Source: JBJXHG01 sp046160865 (GTDB lineage: Bacteria > Planctomycetota > UBA1135 > GCA-002686595). Taken from it: a DNA stretch of 64,000 nucleotides. The stretch lies in contig JBJXHG010000125.1 of the NCBI GenBank assembly GCA_046160865.1, positions 1 through 64,000 of the forward strand, written 5' to 3'. Position numbers and translations under genes: made by a program. The notes under the pieces are model-generated. The model made no database searches and was not told the origin of the DNA. It was given only the letters and a program-made list of their open reading frames with translations. Below, piece after piece: positions 35,870-45,241 of the stretch. Within the stretch, counting starts at the first letter, position 1; every line of letters begins with the position of its first letter.

Positions 35870-36250
35870 TCAGCCCGGTTGAACAGCAGGCGGCTGAGTT
35901 TGCGGTGGCGTGGGCGCGGACGGAGGGGCGCCGTGCATGGAACTGTGCTTCTTGTCGACGAGCTTGTGGATCGTCTTGTGGATCTCGTGAATCTCGCCGC
36001 GTGTGCAATCACGCTCGAATCCGCCGGTGTGGCATGCCTCGAGAAGTTCCTCGAGTTGCCGCAGAGCGCTCTCGAGCCCGCTCGCCGTGATGACCATGTC
36101 AGGCGCGAACGCGATCGAGAACGAGCCGTCCGCGTTGCGCGTCACGCTACACGACTGTGCGCCGAACGGCAGCGCGAGCGATGCGAGCAACAGTGCGATC
36201 CCCGCGATCGGGAACACAGGCCGCCTCTTCATCATTGTGAAAGTTTGCAC
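35870..36250 (-). CDS. small secreted protein with His/Lys-rich C-terminal part
   Basis: A 126-aa exported protein of unknown function. A signal sequence (IAGIALLLASLALPFGAQSC) is followed by a short beta segment, then a helix with EIHEIHKTIHKLVDKKHSSMH and a Pro/Thr/Gln tail. GTG 36250 is chosen because GGGAG lies 8 nt upstream; ATG 36235 or 36232 would still keep the signal. It lies 32 bp upstream of the HEAT-protein gene and is likely co-transcribed with it. Confidence 0.6.
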   Translation of the reverse strand: MQTFTMMKRRPVFPIAGIALLLASLALPFGAQSCSVTRNADGSFSIAFAPDMVITASGLESALRQLEELLEACHTGGFERDCTRGEIHEIHKTIHKLVDKKHSSMHGAPPSAPTPPQTQPPAVQPG

Positions 36251-36457
36251 GAGAGTCTCTCCCTCTGTGGTTTCAGAACGAGGCGCGCGTGTTCCGCGAC
36301 ATGCAGAACGCGTGGCCTCACCCCAATAAGCGAACGGGAGGTCGATCGCTCTCGCGGCGATGTTCGATTTTCCGCCGCACGTCGCGCCGAGGTGCTCGGC
36401 ACCCGAAGTCACGCGGAGTCCGTCGCAATCGGCCGCATGCGCGGCGCGCCGCGCAGG

Positions 36458-36534
36458 TGGCGCGCCCGACAGGATTCGAACCTGTGACCGTCGGATTAGA
36501 AATCCGATGCTCTATCCAGCTGAGCTACGGGCGC
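36458..36534 (-). tRNA. tRNA-Arg (anticodon TCT)
   Basis: On the minus strand, the acceptor stem GCGCCCG pairs with CGGGCGC, discriminator G73, encoded CCA. The anticodon arm CGGAT-TTCTAAT-CCG reads TCT (AGA codons). The T-arm is CAGGTTCGAATCCTG. Confidence 0.96.
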
Positions 36535-36592
36535 GAAGGGCGAAGGAGCACGGCGCGGAGGGGGAGCGGCGGACGCGCGTTCGCCGCGCGGT

Positions 36593-36668
36593 TGGTCGGG
36601 GAGATGGGAGTCGAACCCACGGCTCGTAGCACCCAAAGCTACGCCTCTACCAACTGAGGTACTCCCCG
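36593..36668 (-). tRNA. tRNA-Pro (anticodon TGG)
   Basis: The acceptor stem CGGGGAG pairs with CTCCCCG, with A73 and CCA encoded. The anticodon arm GTAGC-TTTGGGT-GCTAC reads TGG (CCA codons). A 5' C1:G72 pair is usual for bacterial tRNA-Pro. It lies 58 bp upstream of tRNA-Arg on the same strand. Confidence 0.96.
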
Positions 36669-36819
36669 GCGGACGCAGGAGACTAGCTCACGGCACGCGC
36701 GGCTGCGAGGTCCGCGAGCTCCGCCGTTTCCCGCGAGGCAGCGCGCGGATACGCTACGACGCTCGATCCGACGCGCAGAGCTCGCGCGACGTCGCACGGA
36801 AAGCACCGCCCAAAGTCTC

Positions 36820-38133
36820 ATGAAAGTCCTCGTCGTCGGCAGCGGTGGTCGCGAGCACGCGCTCTGCTGGAAGCTCGCTCAGTCGCCACTTTGCCCCGAG
36901 ATCGTGTGCGCCCCGGGCAACGCCGGCACGTTGAAGGTCGCACGCAACGTCGCCGTTCCCACGAAGGACATCGCGGGTCTCGTCGAACTCGCCGCGCGCG
37001 AGAAGGCGGACCTCGTCGTCGTCGGTCCCGAGGATCCGCTGTGCGCCGGTCTCGCGGACAAGCTGCGCGCGGCGGGACATCTCGTGTTCGGGCCAGGCGC
37101 CGCGGGCGCGCAGCTCGAAGGCTCGAAGGTGTTCGCGAAGGAGCTGCTCGAGCGCCATCGCATCCCGTGCGCGGCCGACCGGCGGTTCGATCGTTCCGGC
37201 GCAGCCAAGTCGTATCTCGAGGCGTGCACGCAATGGCCGCAGGTCGTGAAAGCCGACGGACTCGCGGGCGGCAAAGGCGTGTTCATCTGCCACGACGCGA
37301 AGAGCGCGTGCGCGGCCGTCGACACGATCATGGAGAAGAAGAGCCTCGGCGCCGCCGGGCTGCGGATCGTCGTCGAGGAGTTCCTCGTCGGCGAAGAAGC
37401 GTCGGTGCTCGCGATCACCGACGGCGAGACGATCCTGATCCTCGAGCCGGTCATGGATCACAAGCAGGCGTACGACGGCGACAAGGGGCCGAACACGGGC
37501 GGCATGGGTGTCTACTCGCCGGTGCCGTCGCTCACGCGGCGCATCCAGCGCCAGATCGAGCAGCGTGTCGTCGTGCAGACCGTGCATGCGTTGCGCACGG
37601 ATGGCATCGAGTTCCGTGGCGTGCTCTTCGTCGGGCTGATGGTGACGGACAGCGGCCCCAAGGTACTCGAGTTCAACGCACGCTTCGGCGATCCCGAGAC
37701 GCAAGCGCTCGTGCGGCGTTTGAAGGGCGATCTCCTGCCGATCTTGCGCGCGACGGCGGAGGGCACGCTCTCGACGATCGAGCCGCCCGAGTGGGATCCG
37801 CGCACGTGCGTCGGCATCGTGGCTGCGGCCGAGGGTTATCCCGGTCCGGTGCGCAGCGGCGATCCAATCCGCGGTCTCGCAGAGGCCGAGCAAGTGCCGG
37901 AAGTCGTGGTGTTCCACGCCGGAACGGCGCGCTCGAAGGGTGGCGAGACGGTGACCGCCGGCGGACGGATCCTGTGCGTGACGGCGCTCGGCGCCGAGGT
38001 GCCGGAAGCGCGCGAGCGGGCCTACCGCGCGTACGACGACATCGAGTTCGCCGGCAAGTTCTGCCGCCGCGACATCGGCATGCGCAGCGCCGCGCGTGCG
38101 CCCGTGCCGGCCGCCAGCGACACGGCCGAGTAG
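36820..38133 (+). CDS. purD: phosphoribosylamine-glycine ligase
   Basis: This 437-aa ATP-grasp enzyme performs the second step of purine synthesis, joining phosphoribosylamine and glycine. The N-domain starts MKVLVVGSGGREHAL. The ATP-grasp core has VVKADGLAGGKGV and EEFLVGEEASV. The active-site segment DHKQAYDGDKGPNTGGMG is fully conserved, and LEFNARFGDPE carries the metal ligands. Complete and normal length. Followed 46 bp later by a Fur-family regulator on the same strand. Confidence 0.97.
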   Translation: MKVLVVGSGGREHALCWKLAQSPLCPEIVCAPGNAGTLKVARNVAVPTKDIAGLVELAAREKADLVVVGPEDPLCAGLADKLRAAGHLVFGPGAAGAQLEGSKVFAKELLERHRIPCAADRRFDRSGAAKSYLEACTQWPQVVKADGLAGGKGVFICHDAKSACAAVDTIMEKKSLGAAGLRIVVEEFLVGEEASVLAITDGETILILEPVMDHKQAYDGDKGPNTGGMGVYSPVPSLTRRIQRQIEQRVVVQTVHALRTDGIEFRGVLFVGLMVTDSGPKVLEFNARFGDPETQALVRRLKGDLLPILRATAEGTLSTIEPPEWDPRTCVGIVAAAEGYPGPVRSGDPIRGLAEAEQVPEVVVFHAGTARSKGGETVTAGGRILCVTALGAEVPEARERAYRAYDDIEFAGKFCRRDIGMRSAARAPVPAASDTAE

Positions 38134-38179
38134 CGCGCGCTCCGGCGAATGCGGATGCTCTGACGAGGCCGACCGACCC

Positions 38180-38659
38180 GTGAAGCAAGAAACGATCGTC
38201 CGCCGATTCCAGGCGTACCTGAAGACGCGCGCGCTGAAGCTGACGCCGCAGCGGCGCCGCATCTTCGATCGCGTGTTCAGCACGCACGAGCACTTCAGCG
38301 CCGAGAAACTGTACGAGTGGATGCGCTCGGAGCCCGGTCCGCGCGTCTCGCGCGCGACGGTCTACCGCACGCTCGGGCTCTTGCTCGAAGGCGAGTTCCT
38401 GAGCGCGTTCGACGCGGGACGTGACGAGCTCGTGTACGAGCACGTGCTCGGGCACGCACACCACGATCACTTGATGTGCCTCGACTGCGGCAAGATCGTG
38501 GAGTTCCACGACGAGCGCATCGAAGAGCTACAACTCGAGGTGTGCCGGAAGAAGGGCTTCGTGCTCGTCAGCCACGATCTGCGGCTGCGCGGCTATTGCA
38601 GCGCCTGCGCGAAACGCAGGGAGCCCCCCCGCCCGCGCGAAGCGAGCGCTCGAAGTTAG
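38180..38659 (+). CDS. Fur-family metalloregulator
   Basis: This 159-aa DNA-binding repressor responds to a metal or peroxide. The winged-helix domain covers residues 10-95 (LTPQRRRIFDRVF, SRATVYRTLGLL). The metal-binding region GHAHHDHLMCLDCGKIVEF gives the His and the first CxxC, and GYCSAC the second CxxC, so a structural zinc site is present. Fur, Zur and PerR cannot be separated by eye. GTG 38180 gives the expected N-terminus; no strong ribosome site. Confidence 0.9.
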   Translation: MKQETIVRRFQAYLKTRALKLTPQRRRIFDRVFSTHEHFSAEKLYEWMRSEPGPRVSRATVYRTLGLLLEGEFLSAFDAGRDELVYEHVLGHAHHDHLMCLDCGKIVEFHDERIEELQLEVCRKKGFVLVSHDLRLRGYCSACAKRREPPRPREASARS

Positions 38660-38775
38660 CCCGGAACGCGTCCGCGCCAGAGCGTGCGGAGCGCGTCCGC
38701 GAGTTCTTGAGCACCGGGCACGAGCGTCGGCGGCGCGCGCCGGATCGCCCCAATCGCCCCGGTCACCCGGAGCGA

Positions 38776-39165
38776 TCAGTCGCCTTCGAGGTCGGAGACG
38801 ATGCGGTTGAACACGTTGTTCGCGATGTCGCCGTTGTTCACGCCGTACTTCTTCGCCGCGACCTTCAGTTGGCTGCGGTTCAGGTCGTACGTCTCGACGT
38901 TGACCGTGACGATCGCGCCGTCGTAGTCGGCGGTCGCCGTACGCGTGTCGTTGTCCACCTCGATGGGTTTCAAGCTGATGTGGCTGAGCGTCGTCTTCGT
39001 CGACGCCCACAGCTTGTTCGAGTCGGTGTTGAGTTGACCGACGTAGATGTTGTTGTTCGTCAGGTCCTGACTGATCAGGACGCCGGCGCCGACGCCGAGA
39101 GCCGCAGCGACGCAGCCTTGCGCGACGGGGACGAGAAGCAGAAGGGCGGGTAGGACGGTGCGCAT
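38776..39165 (-). CDS. DUF3568-like lipoprotein
   Basis: This 129-aa lipoprotein has the lipobox VAQGC after a Leu-rich signal. The mature sequence has a short Gly/Ala-rich stretch (AAALGVGAGVLI) and then a small alpha/beta domain ending NGDIANNVFNRI, as in the DUF3568 proteins of unknown function. The sequence before the ATG is pyrimidine-rich and has no Shine-Dalgarno site. It lies downstream of purQ on the same strand, 44 bp away, but is unlikely to share its role. Confidence 0.75.
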   Translation of the reverse strand: MRTVLPALLLLVPVAQGCVAAALGVGAGVLISQDLTNNNIYVGQLNTDSNKLWASTKTTLSHISLKPIEVDNDTRTATADYDGAIVTVNVETYDLNRSQLKVAAKKYGVNNGDIANNVFNRIVSDLEGD

Positions 39166-39208
39166 GTTTTCGGAGGAAAGGTCGTGCCTTTGGAATCAGC
39201 CGTTGGAA

Positions 39209-40021
39209 TCAGACCGGGACGCTCGAAGCGGCTTCGACGAGCCGGCGATAGAACCGCAGACCCTCGCCTTCCGCACGCGGCGGGAGGCGCGTCCACTGAG
39301 GATGGTTCCATGGCGCGAGGTTGCGTTCGGGATGTGGCATCAGACCGAGCACGCGGCCGGTCGGATCACAGATCCCCGCAATCGCTTCCACGGAGCCGTT
39401 CGGATTGTCGGGATGGGAAAGTGCGGGCCGGCCATCGGCCTGCACGTAGCGCAAGGCGATCTGTCCGCGTGCGCGCAGCCGTTCGAGGCTCTGCGCGTCG
39501 CGGACGACGAACCGGCCCTCGCCGTGGGCGACGGGCACGGGCATGAGCTCGCCCGGCTCGAGCCACGGGCACGCGCTCGCCTCGGAGCGGATCGTCACCC
39601 AGCGGCATTCGTAGTGATTCGATGCGTTGTCGTACAGCGCGATGCTGCTGCGCGACACGTGCGCGCCGCCGGCGGATCGGTCGGAGGAATCGGGCTCGAA
39701 CAGTCCGGACTCGGACAGCACTTGGAAGCCGTTGCAAACACCGAGCACGAAGCCGCCGCGCTCGACGAAGCGCGCGAGCTCGTGCGCGAGCCCGTGGCGC
39801 AGCTCGAGTCCGAAGACGCGTCCCGCGGACACGTCGTCGCCGTAGCTGAACCCGCCCGGGATCACGAGCAGCGCGTACTGCTCGAGCCGCGCGGGCTCGG
39901 CGAGGACGCGTCGCAAGTGCATGAGGTCGGCGCGCGCACCGGCGAGCTCGAGGGCTCGAACGGTCTCGCCGTCGCAGTTGATGCCGGCGGTGCGCAGGAC
40001 GAGAGCTCGTGTACGTGTCAT
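39209..40021 (-). CDS. purQ: phosphoribosylformylglycinamidine synthase glutaminase subunit
   Basis: This 270-aa class I glutamine amidotransferase supplies ammonia to PurL for FGAM synthesis. The nucleophile is C96 in GVCNGFQ; the partner His and Glu are in MPHPERN near residue 235. The opening ALVLRTAGINCDGET and PGGFSYGDDVSAG are typical. At 270 aa it is slightly longer than the 230-aa Bacillus form, like the PurQ type found in Bacteroidetes and archaea. It starts 40 bp downstream of purL. Confidence 0.95.
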   Translation of the reverse strand: MTRTRALVLRTAGINCDGETVRALELAGARADLMHLRRVLAEPARLEQYALLVIPGGFSYGDDVSAGRVFGLELRHGLAHELARFVERGGFVLGVCNGFQVLSESGLFEPDSSDRSAGGAHVSRSSIALYDNASNHYECRWVTIRSEASACPWLEPGELMPVPVAHGEGRFVVRDAQSLERLRARGQIALRYVQADGRPALSHPDNPNGSVEAIAGICDPTGRVLGLMPHPERNLAPWNHPQWTRLPPRAEGEGLRFYRRLVEAASSVPV

Positions 40022-40061
40022 GGTTCGCGGAGTGTCGAGCTCGTCGATGTTCGCCGCCGTT

Positions 40062-43046
40062 TCAGCCTTGGAAACCGCTGTGGAACGCGCGCCGGAGCTC
40101 TTCGATTTCGACGTCGAGGATCTTGGCTCCGGCCGTGCTGCGAATCTCGAAGCGCGGCGTTGTGCGGACCGTCCCGACGTGTGCCGAAGGGAGTCCGGCG
40201 AGTCGACGTTCGAACTCCGCCGCGTTCCCCTCTGCGACCTCGACCAAGAAACGCGAACACGATTCCGAATACAAGCGTGTCGTGTCGGGATCGTGCGGAC
40301 TTTTGGCGCCCTGCACGGGAGAGCGTGAATCGGCTAGCGGCACGCGCGCGAGGTCGAGCTCGAGTCCGAGTCCGCCGCCGAAGCACATCTCCGCCGCAGC
40401 CACGGCGAGCCCGCCCTCCGACAGGTCGTGACACGCGGCGACGGTCCCCGCTTGGATCGCGCCTGCGAGTGCGCGGAACGAGCGCGGTGCCGTCTCCAGG
40501 TCCGGACGCGGCACGACGCCACCGCTCTGGCCGAGCCCATCGAGGAAGTGCGATCCGCCGAGCTCGGCACGCGTCGCGCCGACCAGGTACACGCGGGATC
40601 CCGCGCGCTTGAAGTCCATCGTCACGCACTTCGACACGTCGGGGACGATGGCGAGCGCGGAAATGAGCAGCGTCGGCGGGATCGCGAGCGTGCGATCGCC
40701 GACGCGGTACTCGTTGTTCAGACTGTCCTTGCCCGAGATGAACGGCGTGCCGTACGCCTTCGCCGCGCGGTAGCAGCCGCGTGCGGCGAGCACGAGTGCG
40801 CCGAGACGGTCCTCCTTGTCGCAGTTCCCCCACGAGAAGTTGTCGAGGATCGCCGTGCGCTCGGGGTCACCGCCGACGGCCACGACGTTGCGCAGCGCTT
40901 CGTCGATCACGGCCTCGGCCATCGCGCCCGGATCGAGCATCCCGTAGCGCGGGTTCGCGCCGCACGCGATCGCGAGGCCCTTCTTCGACGACGGCAGCGG
41001 CTGGAGGACGGCGGCATCGCTCGGCGCATCGCTCTTCACGCCGACGAACGGCTTCACCGCGGACATGCCTTGCACCTCGTGGTCGTACTGGCGCACGATC
41101 CACTCCTTGCTGGCGATGTCGGGCGAAGCGAGCAAACGGAGGAGCTCGCGCGCGTGATCGGGCACGACCGGCGCGCCGGGATCGGGCAGGTTCGGCGGCG
41201 TGAAGCTCGCGCGTCGCACGGCGCGCGGTGTCCCGCCGTGCAGGAACGCGAGATCGAGATCGGCGACGAGCTCGCCCGCGTGTCGGATGCGCAGCCGCCC
41301 GGTAGCTGTGAATTCGCCGATCACCGTCGCGTCGACGTCCTCGGCCTCGAAGACGGCGAGCAGGTCGTCCACGCGTTCGGGCGGGACGGCGAGGACCATG
41401 CGTTCCTGCGCTTCACTGATCCAGATCTCGTCCGGCGAGAGCCCGGGGTACTTCAGCGGCACCGACGCGAGCTCGACCTCAGCGCCGGTCGGTTCCGCCA
41501 TCTCGCCGACGGCCGATGACAAGCCGCCCGCGCCGCAATCGGTGATCGCACGGTACAAGCCCGCATCGCGCGCTTGCATCAACGCATCGAGCAAGCGCTT
41601 CTCGGTGATCGCGTCGCCGATCTGCACGGCCGCGCTCGAGACGACCTCGGATTCGTCGTGGAGCTCGACGGACGAGAACGTCGCGCCGTGGATGCCGTCG
41701 CGGCCCGTGCGGCCGCCCGCGACGACGATCTTGTCGCCCGCTTGGACGGACTTGGTCGCCGCATGGTGCGGCATGATGCCGACGGTGCCGGCGTAGACGA
41801 GCGGATTCGCTACGTAGCCTTCGTGGAACCACACGCCGCCGCTGACGGTCGGGATCCCCATGCGGTTGCCGTAGTCGCGCACGCCGGCGACGACGCCGCG
41901 CAGGATGCGCCGCGGGTGCATCACGCCTTTCGGAAGCGCGTCGCGCGGCAGGTCGGAAGGCCCGACGAAGAACGCATCGGTGTTCGCGATCGGTCGCGCA
42001 CCGAGTCCGACGCCGAGGATGTCGCGAATGACGCCGCCGATGCCGGTTCCGGCGCCGCCGTACGGATCGATCGCGCTCGGGTGGTTGTGCGTCTCGACCT
42101 TGAAGCACACGTCGAAGCCTTGGTCGAACTCGATGATGCCCGCGTTGTCGTGGAACACGCTGACGCACCACGGCTTCGCGAGCTCGAGCGTCGCGGCCTT
42201 GATCGTCTGCTTGAGCAGGTTGTCGATGCGCTCGCCGTCCATCTCCACGATGCCGGCGAACGTCTTGTGCTTGCAGTGCTCGCTCCACGTTTGCGCGAGC
42301 GTCTCGAGCTCGCACGCGGTCGGCTCGCGACCTTGCTCGGCGAAGTGCTGCTGGATCGCCCGCATCTCGAGCAGCGACAAGCTGAGGACACCGTCCTGGC
42401 TGATGCGGAGGAGACGGTCGTCGTCTGCTTTCGAGAGCGGCACGTGGATGACGCCGTGTTTCGGGCTCGGCGGCGGACGCACGAAGCGCAGGCGCTCGTC
42501 GTCGATGTACACGTCGTCGATGGTCGGGTTCGCGAGCACGCGCTCGCCGATCTGCGTCAGCGTCGCGCGCTCGAAACCGGACGGGCCGGACTTCGGATCG
42601 CGCTCGAGCTCCCAGGCGCGAAACGTGGTGATGAGGAACCCGTCGCGCGCCGCGTCGGGCGCGAGGCCGGTGCGCGCGAGCGCACGCTGCACGGTCGTCG
42701 CGACGGGATCCATGACGCCCGGCTTCTTCGCAACGAGGACGCGCTGCACGCCGGGACGGGCGCGCTCCGGCTCCGCGCGCGGCGCGATGATCCGCACGTC
42801 GTCGAGCACGGGATGCGCGAGGAGTTCGCGCGCGGCGGCATCGATCGTCGCGCGCGCGAGTTGCGCGGGGAGCAGGAAGCCGCGGCCGGAGCGCGCGCGC
42901 AGGAGTCCTTCGATGCCGAGCTCGCGCACCGCGGCGAGCAGGTGTGTGCCTTCGGGATCGTCGAACTCGGGCTTACGAAAGACCTCGATGCGCCATGCAT
43001 CGGGTGCCGAGGATGCGGGCGATTTCAGCGTGCTCGAGCTCTGCAT
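40062..43046 (-). CDS. purL: FGAM synthase PurL with two fused N-terminal PurS domains
   Basis: This 994-aa ATP-dependent enzyme makes formylglycinamidine ribotide. The AIR-synthase-like core (about residues 215-985) has TWSEHCKHKTF, KVETHNHPSAIDPYGGAGTG, the second-half SGKDSLNNEY and ACHDLSEGGLAVAAAEMCF. The first 200 residues contain two PurS-like ferredoxin folds. One is near 18-88 (RIEVFRKPEFDDPEG ... LLAHPVLDDVRI). The other is near 99-190 (VLVAKKPGVMDPVATTV ... VLANPTIDDVYID). In many bacteria PurS is a separate 80-aa protein, and none is visible here. Divergent from accA. Confidence 0.95.
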   Translation of the reverse strand: MQSSSTLKSPASSAPDAWRIEVFRKPEFDDPEGTHLLAAVRELGIEGLLRARSGRGFLLPAQLARATIDAAARELLAHPVLDDVRIIAPRAEPERARPGVQRVLVAKKPGVMDPVATTVQRALARTGLAPDAARDGFLITTFRAWELERDPKSGPSGFERATLTQIGERVLANPTIDDVYIDDERLRFVRPPPSPKHGVIHVPLSKADDDRLLRISQDGVLSLSLLEMRAIQQHFAEQGREPTACELETLAQTWSEHCKHKTFAGIVEMDGERIDNLLKQTIKAATLELAKPWCVSVFHDNAGIIEFDQGFDVCFKVETHNHPSAIDPYGGAGTGIGGVIRDILGVGLGARPIANTDAFFVGPSDLPRDALPKGVMHPRRILRGVVAGVRDYGNRMGIPTVSGGVWFHEGYVANPLVYAGTVGIMPHHAATKSVQAGDKIVVAGGRTGRDGIHGATFSSVELHDESEVVSSAAVQIGDAITEKRLLDALMQARDAGLYRAITDCGAGGLSSAVGEMAEPTGAEVELASVPLKYPGLSPDEIWISEAQERMVLAVPPERVDDLLAVFEAEDVDATVIGEFTATGRLRIRHAGELVADLDLAFLHGGTPRAVRRASFTPPNLPDPGAPVVPDHARELLRLLASPDIASKEWIVRQYDHEVQGMSAVKPFVGVKSDAPSDAAVLQPLPSSKKGLAIACGANPRYGMLDPGAMAEAVIDEALRNVVAVGGDPERTAILDNFSWGNCDKEDRLGALVLAARGCYRAAKAYGTPFISGKDSLNNEYRVGDRTLAIPPTLLISALAIVPDVSKCVTMDFKRAGSRVYLVGATRAELGGSHFLDGLGQSGGVVPRPDLETAPRSFRALAGAIQAGTVAACHDLSEGGLAVAAAEMCFGGGLGLELDLARVPLADSRSPVQGAKSPHDPDTTRLYSESCSRFLVEVAEGNAAEFERRLAGLPSAHVGTVRTTPRFEIRSTAGAKILDVEIEELRRAFHSGFQG

Positions 43047-43225
43047 GGGCGGATTCTAGCGGCGTGCCGCAGCGCTCCCAAGCACACACGCGGCCACGTG
43101 CGCGGCGCTCGAGCAGAGAAGGGTTGCGATTCGCCCCGGTGTCCGGGACGATGCATCCGCCGCCGAGCACGCGGCGAGACGTGAGCGAGTCGCCCCGCAA
43201 CCGCAACGACACGACGGCCAGCGGC

Positions 43226-44185
43226 ATGGCCTTCGAGCGCCCGATCAAGGAGCTCGAGTCGCAGCTGTCCGAGCTCGAGGCGCTTGCGCTGCGCACGAAC
43301 TTCGACATCTCCGAGGAGATCGAAGCCGTGCGTCGGAGGCTCTCGGAGTCGATCCGGACCACGTACGCCGATCTCTCGGCGTGGGAGCGCGTGAACGTCG
43401 CGCGCCACGTCGAGCGGCCGGTCGCGTCCGACTACGTCGAGAAGATCCTCGACGATTTCATCGAGCTCGCCGGCGACAAGGTGTTTGGCGACGACAAGGC
43501 GATCGTCAGCGGGCTCGCGCGCATCGAGGACACGCGCTTCGTCCTGCTCGCGCACCGCAAGGGGCGGACGACCAAGGAGCGGATGCTCTACAACTTCGGC
43601 TGCGCGCACCCGGAGGGCTACCGCAAGGCCTACCGGAAGATGAAGCTCGCCGAGAAGCTCCGGCTGCCGATCGTAGCGCTGATCAACACCCCCGGCGCGT
43701 ATCCCGGCATCGGAGCCGAGGAACGCGGCCAGGCCGCCGCGATCGCGGAGAACATCTTGCTGATGTTCGAGCTGACGGTACCGATCCTGGTCATCGTGAT
43801 CGGGGAGGGCGGCTCGGGCGGGGCGCTCGGGATCGGCGTCGGCGACCGCGTCTGGATGATGGAGTACTCGTACTACTCGGTCATCAGTCCGGAGGGTTGC
43901 GCGGCGATCTTGTGGAAGGACGGCGACCGCTCGCCCGACGCGGCGGAAGCCTTGAAGTTGACCGCGGCGGACCTCCTCAAGCTCGAACTGATCGACGGAG
44001 TGATCCCCGAGCCGCAGGGCGGCGCACATCGCGCGCCGACCGTGGCGATGGCGCAGGTGAAGAAGTGCATTCTCGAGGAACTCGCCATGCTGTCGAAGCG
44101 TTCGCCGGCGGAGCTGGTCGCACAGCGCCGCCGCAAGTACCGCTTCGCGGGCGAGATCCCAGGGCGCTTTCCGCACCTGGACTGA
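43226..44185 (+). CDS. accA: acetyl-CoA carboxylase carboxyltransferase subunit alpha
   Basis: This 319-aa subunit is the same length as E. coli AccA and with AccD transfers CO2 from biotin to acetyl-CoA for fatty acid synthesis. Marks are FERPIKELESQL, VNVARHVERPVASDYVE, INTPGAYPGIGAEERGQAAAIAEN (read as INTPGAYPG and EERGQAAAIA), GEGGSGGALGIGVGD and SVISPEGCAAILWKD. ATG 43226 matches the family start; a GTG at 43181 is less likely. accD is not in this window. Confidence 0.96.
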   Translation: MAFERPIKELESQLSELEALALRTNFDISEEIEAVRRRLSESIRTTYADLSAWERVNVARHVERPVASDYVEKILDDFIELAGDKVFGDDKAIVSGLARIEDTRFVLLAHRKGRTTKERMLYNFGCAHPEGYRKAYRKMKLAEKLRLPIVALINTPGAYPGIGAEERGQAAAIAENILLMFELTVPILVIVIGEGGSGGALGIGVGDRVWMMEYSYYSVISPEGCAAILWKDGDRSPDAAEALKLTAADLLKLELIDGVIPEPQGGAHRAPTVAMAQVKKCILEELAMLSKRSPAELVAQRRRKYRFAGEIPGRFPHLD

Positions 44186-44461
44186 GGTCGAGCACCTCCG
44201 GACACCCTGTCTGCTCGCGGGAGGCCGCGCCGGTGGACCCGCGGTGTCGCGAGAAGTGCGGGTTCGCATCGCCGGCGTGAAACCGTCGGCACGCGCGGCC
44301 AACAAGCACGCGGGTCCGACCGTAGGCGCGGTCGAGAATTCCGAACGATGCAAGCCACCTTCCGCCGTCTGCGCGCTTTCGCCGGCCCGACCGGCTACCC
44401 CGGCGAGCGCTACACTCGCTGGCCGCAGGCGCGACGGTTGGCGCGCGCCTCTCTGACTGCG

Positions 44462-45241
44462 ATGGTCGACGCGGACTCGGATGCGGACGGCGTGGAGCCT
44501 GAACGTGCCCAGGAACTCCAGAGTTTCCTTGGGCCCGAGCCAGACGTAGCCGACGCATCGGCGACCATCGCCGAAGACCACGCCGCGATCCGGCGCGCGC
44601 AGGCTGGCGACGAGCAGGGGTTCCGGGAGCTTGTCGAGCGGCACCAGTCACGCGCGTGGCGCGTCGCGCGCAACCTGGTCGGCAGCGACGAGGACGCGCA
44701 GGACTTGGCGCAAGAAGCTTTTTTGCGCGTCTTCCGCAGCGTCGACAAGTTCGACTTCGAACACGCGTTCACGACGTGGCTCTACCGCATCGTGACGAAC
44801 CTCGCGATCGACCATCTTCGCAAGCGCCGACCGGTGCACAGCACGACGCGCGAGGACGACGAGGAACCGGACCTGGATGTGCCCGACGCCAGTGTAGAGC
44901 AGCCGTCCGACCGGATGGAGCGCGGAGAGCTCGCGCGCGAAGTGAAGGCCTGCCTCGAAAGCCTCGCGCCTCATTTCCAGTCCGTGCTCGTGCTGCGCGA
45001 GATGGAAGGCCTACCTTGCAAAGAGATCGCCGACATCGTGGGCGCGACGCACGTGACCGTGCGCTGGCGCTTGCACCGCGGTCGAAAGTTGTTCCAAGAG
45101 GAGTGGGAACGCCGCGCGCGCTTCCGCGATTCCTCTGGTGCGTCTTCGCTGCCGCTCTCGCGCACCGCGAACAACGACGACGAACTGCCTGTAGACGAAT
45201 CCGAGTTCGAAGGAATGCCTGACGATGAATCCGCAACTTGA
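44462..45241 (+). CDS. ECF-type RNA polymerase sigma factor
   Basis: This is a 259-aa sigma-70 factor of the extracytoplasmic-function group. Region 2 is FRELVERHQSRAWRVARNL through DAQDLAQEAFLRVFRS and WLYRIVTNLAIDHLRKR. Region 4 is LAPHFQSVLVLREMEG and CKEIADIVGATHVTVRWRLHRGRK. It has a 40-residue acidic start and an unusual acidic 45-residue tail. ATG 44462 is used; an ATG at 44348 would add 38 atypical residues. It overlaps the zinc-finger anti-sigma gene by 17 bp. Confidence 0.92.
   Translation: MVDADSDADGVEPERAQELQSFLGPEPDVADASATIAEDHAAIRRAQAGDEQGFRELVERHQSRAWRVARNLVGSDEDAQDLAQEAFLRVFRSVDKFDFEHAFTTWLYRIVTNLAIDHLRKRRPVHSTTREDDEEPDLDVPDASVEQPSDRMERGELAREVKACLESLAPHFQSVLVLREMEGLPCKEIADIVGATHVTVRWRLHRGRKLFQEEWERRARFRDSSGASSLPLSRTANNDDELPVDESEFEGMPDDESAT

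Noticed and set aside
39187..39211. Direct repeat TTGGAATCAG twice at the purQ 3' end
   Set aside because: Ten bases, two copies; too short to interpret.
39183..40612. Plus-strand frame starting GTG with a perfect GGAGG upstream
   Set aside because: It runs antisense through purQ and into purL and encodes Arg-rich sequence without motifs. The GGAGG is a chance feature of the pyrimidine-rich purQ/DUF3568 gap.
44186..44275. GAGAAGTGCGGGTT after accA as another element A copy
   Set aside because: Only the last dozen bases resemble the right arm; the left arm and core are missing. The GACACC/GGTGTC stem here is short.
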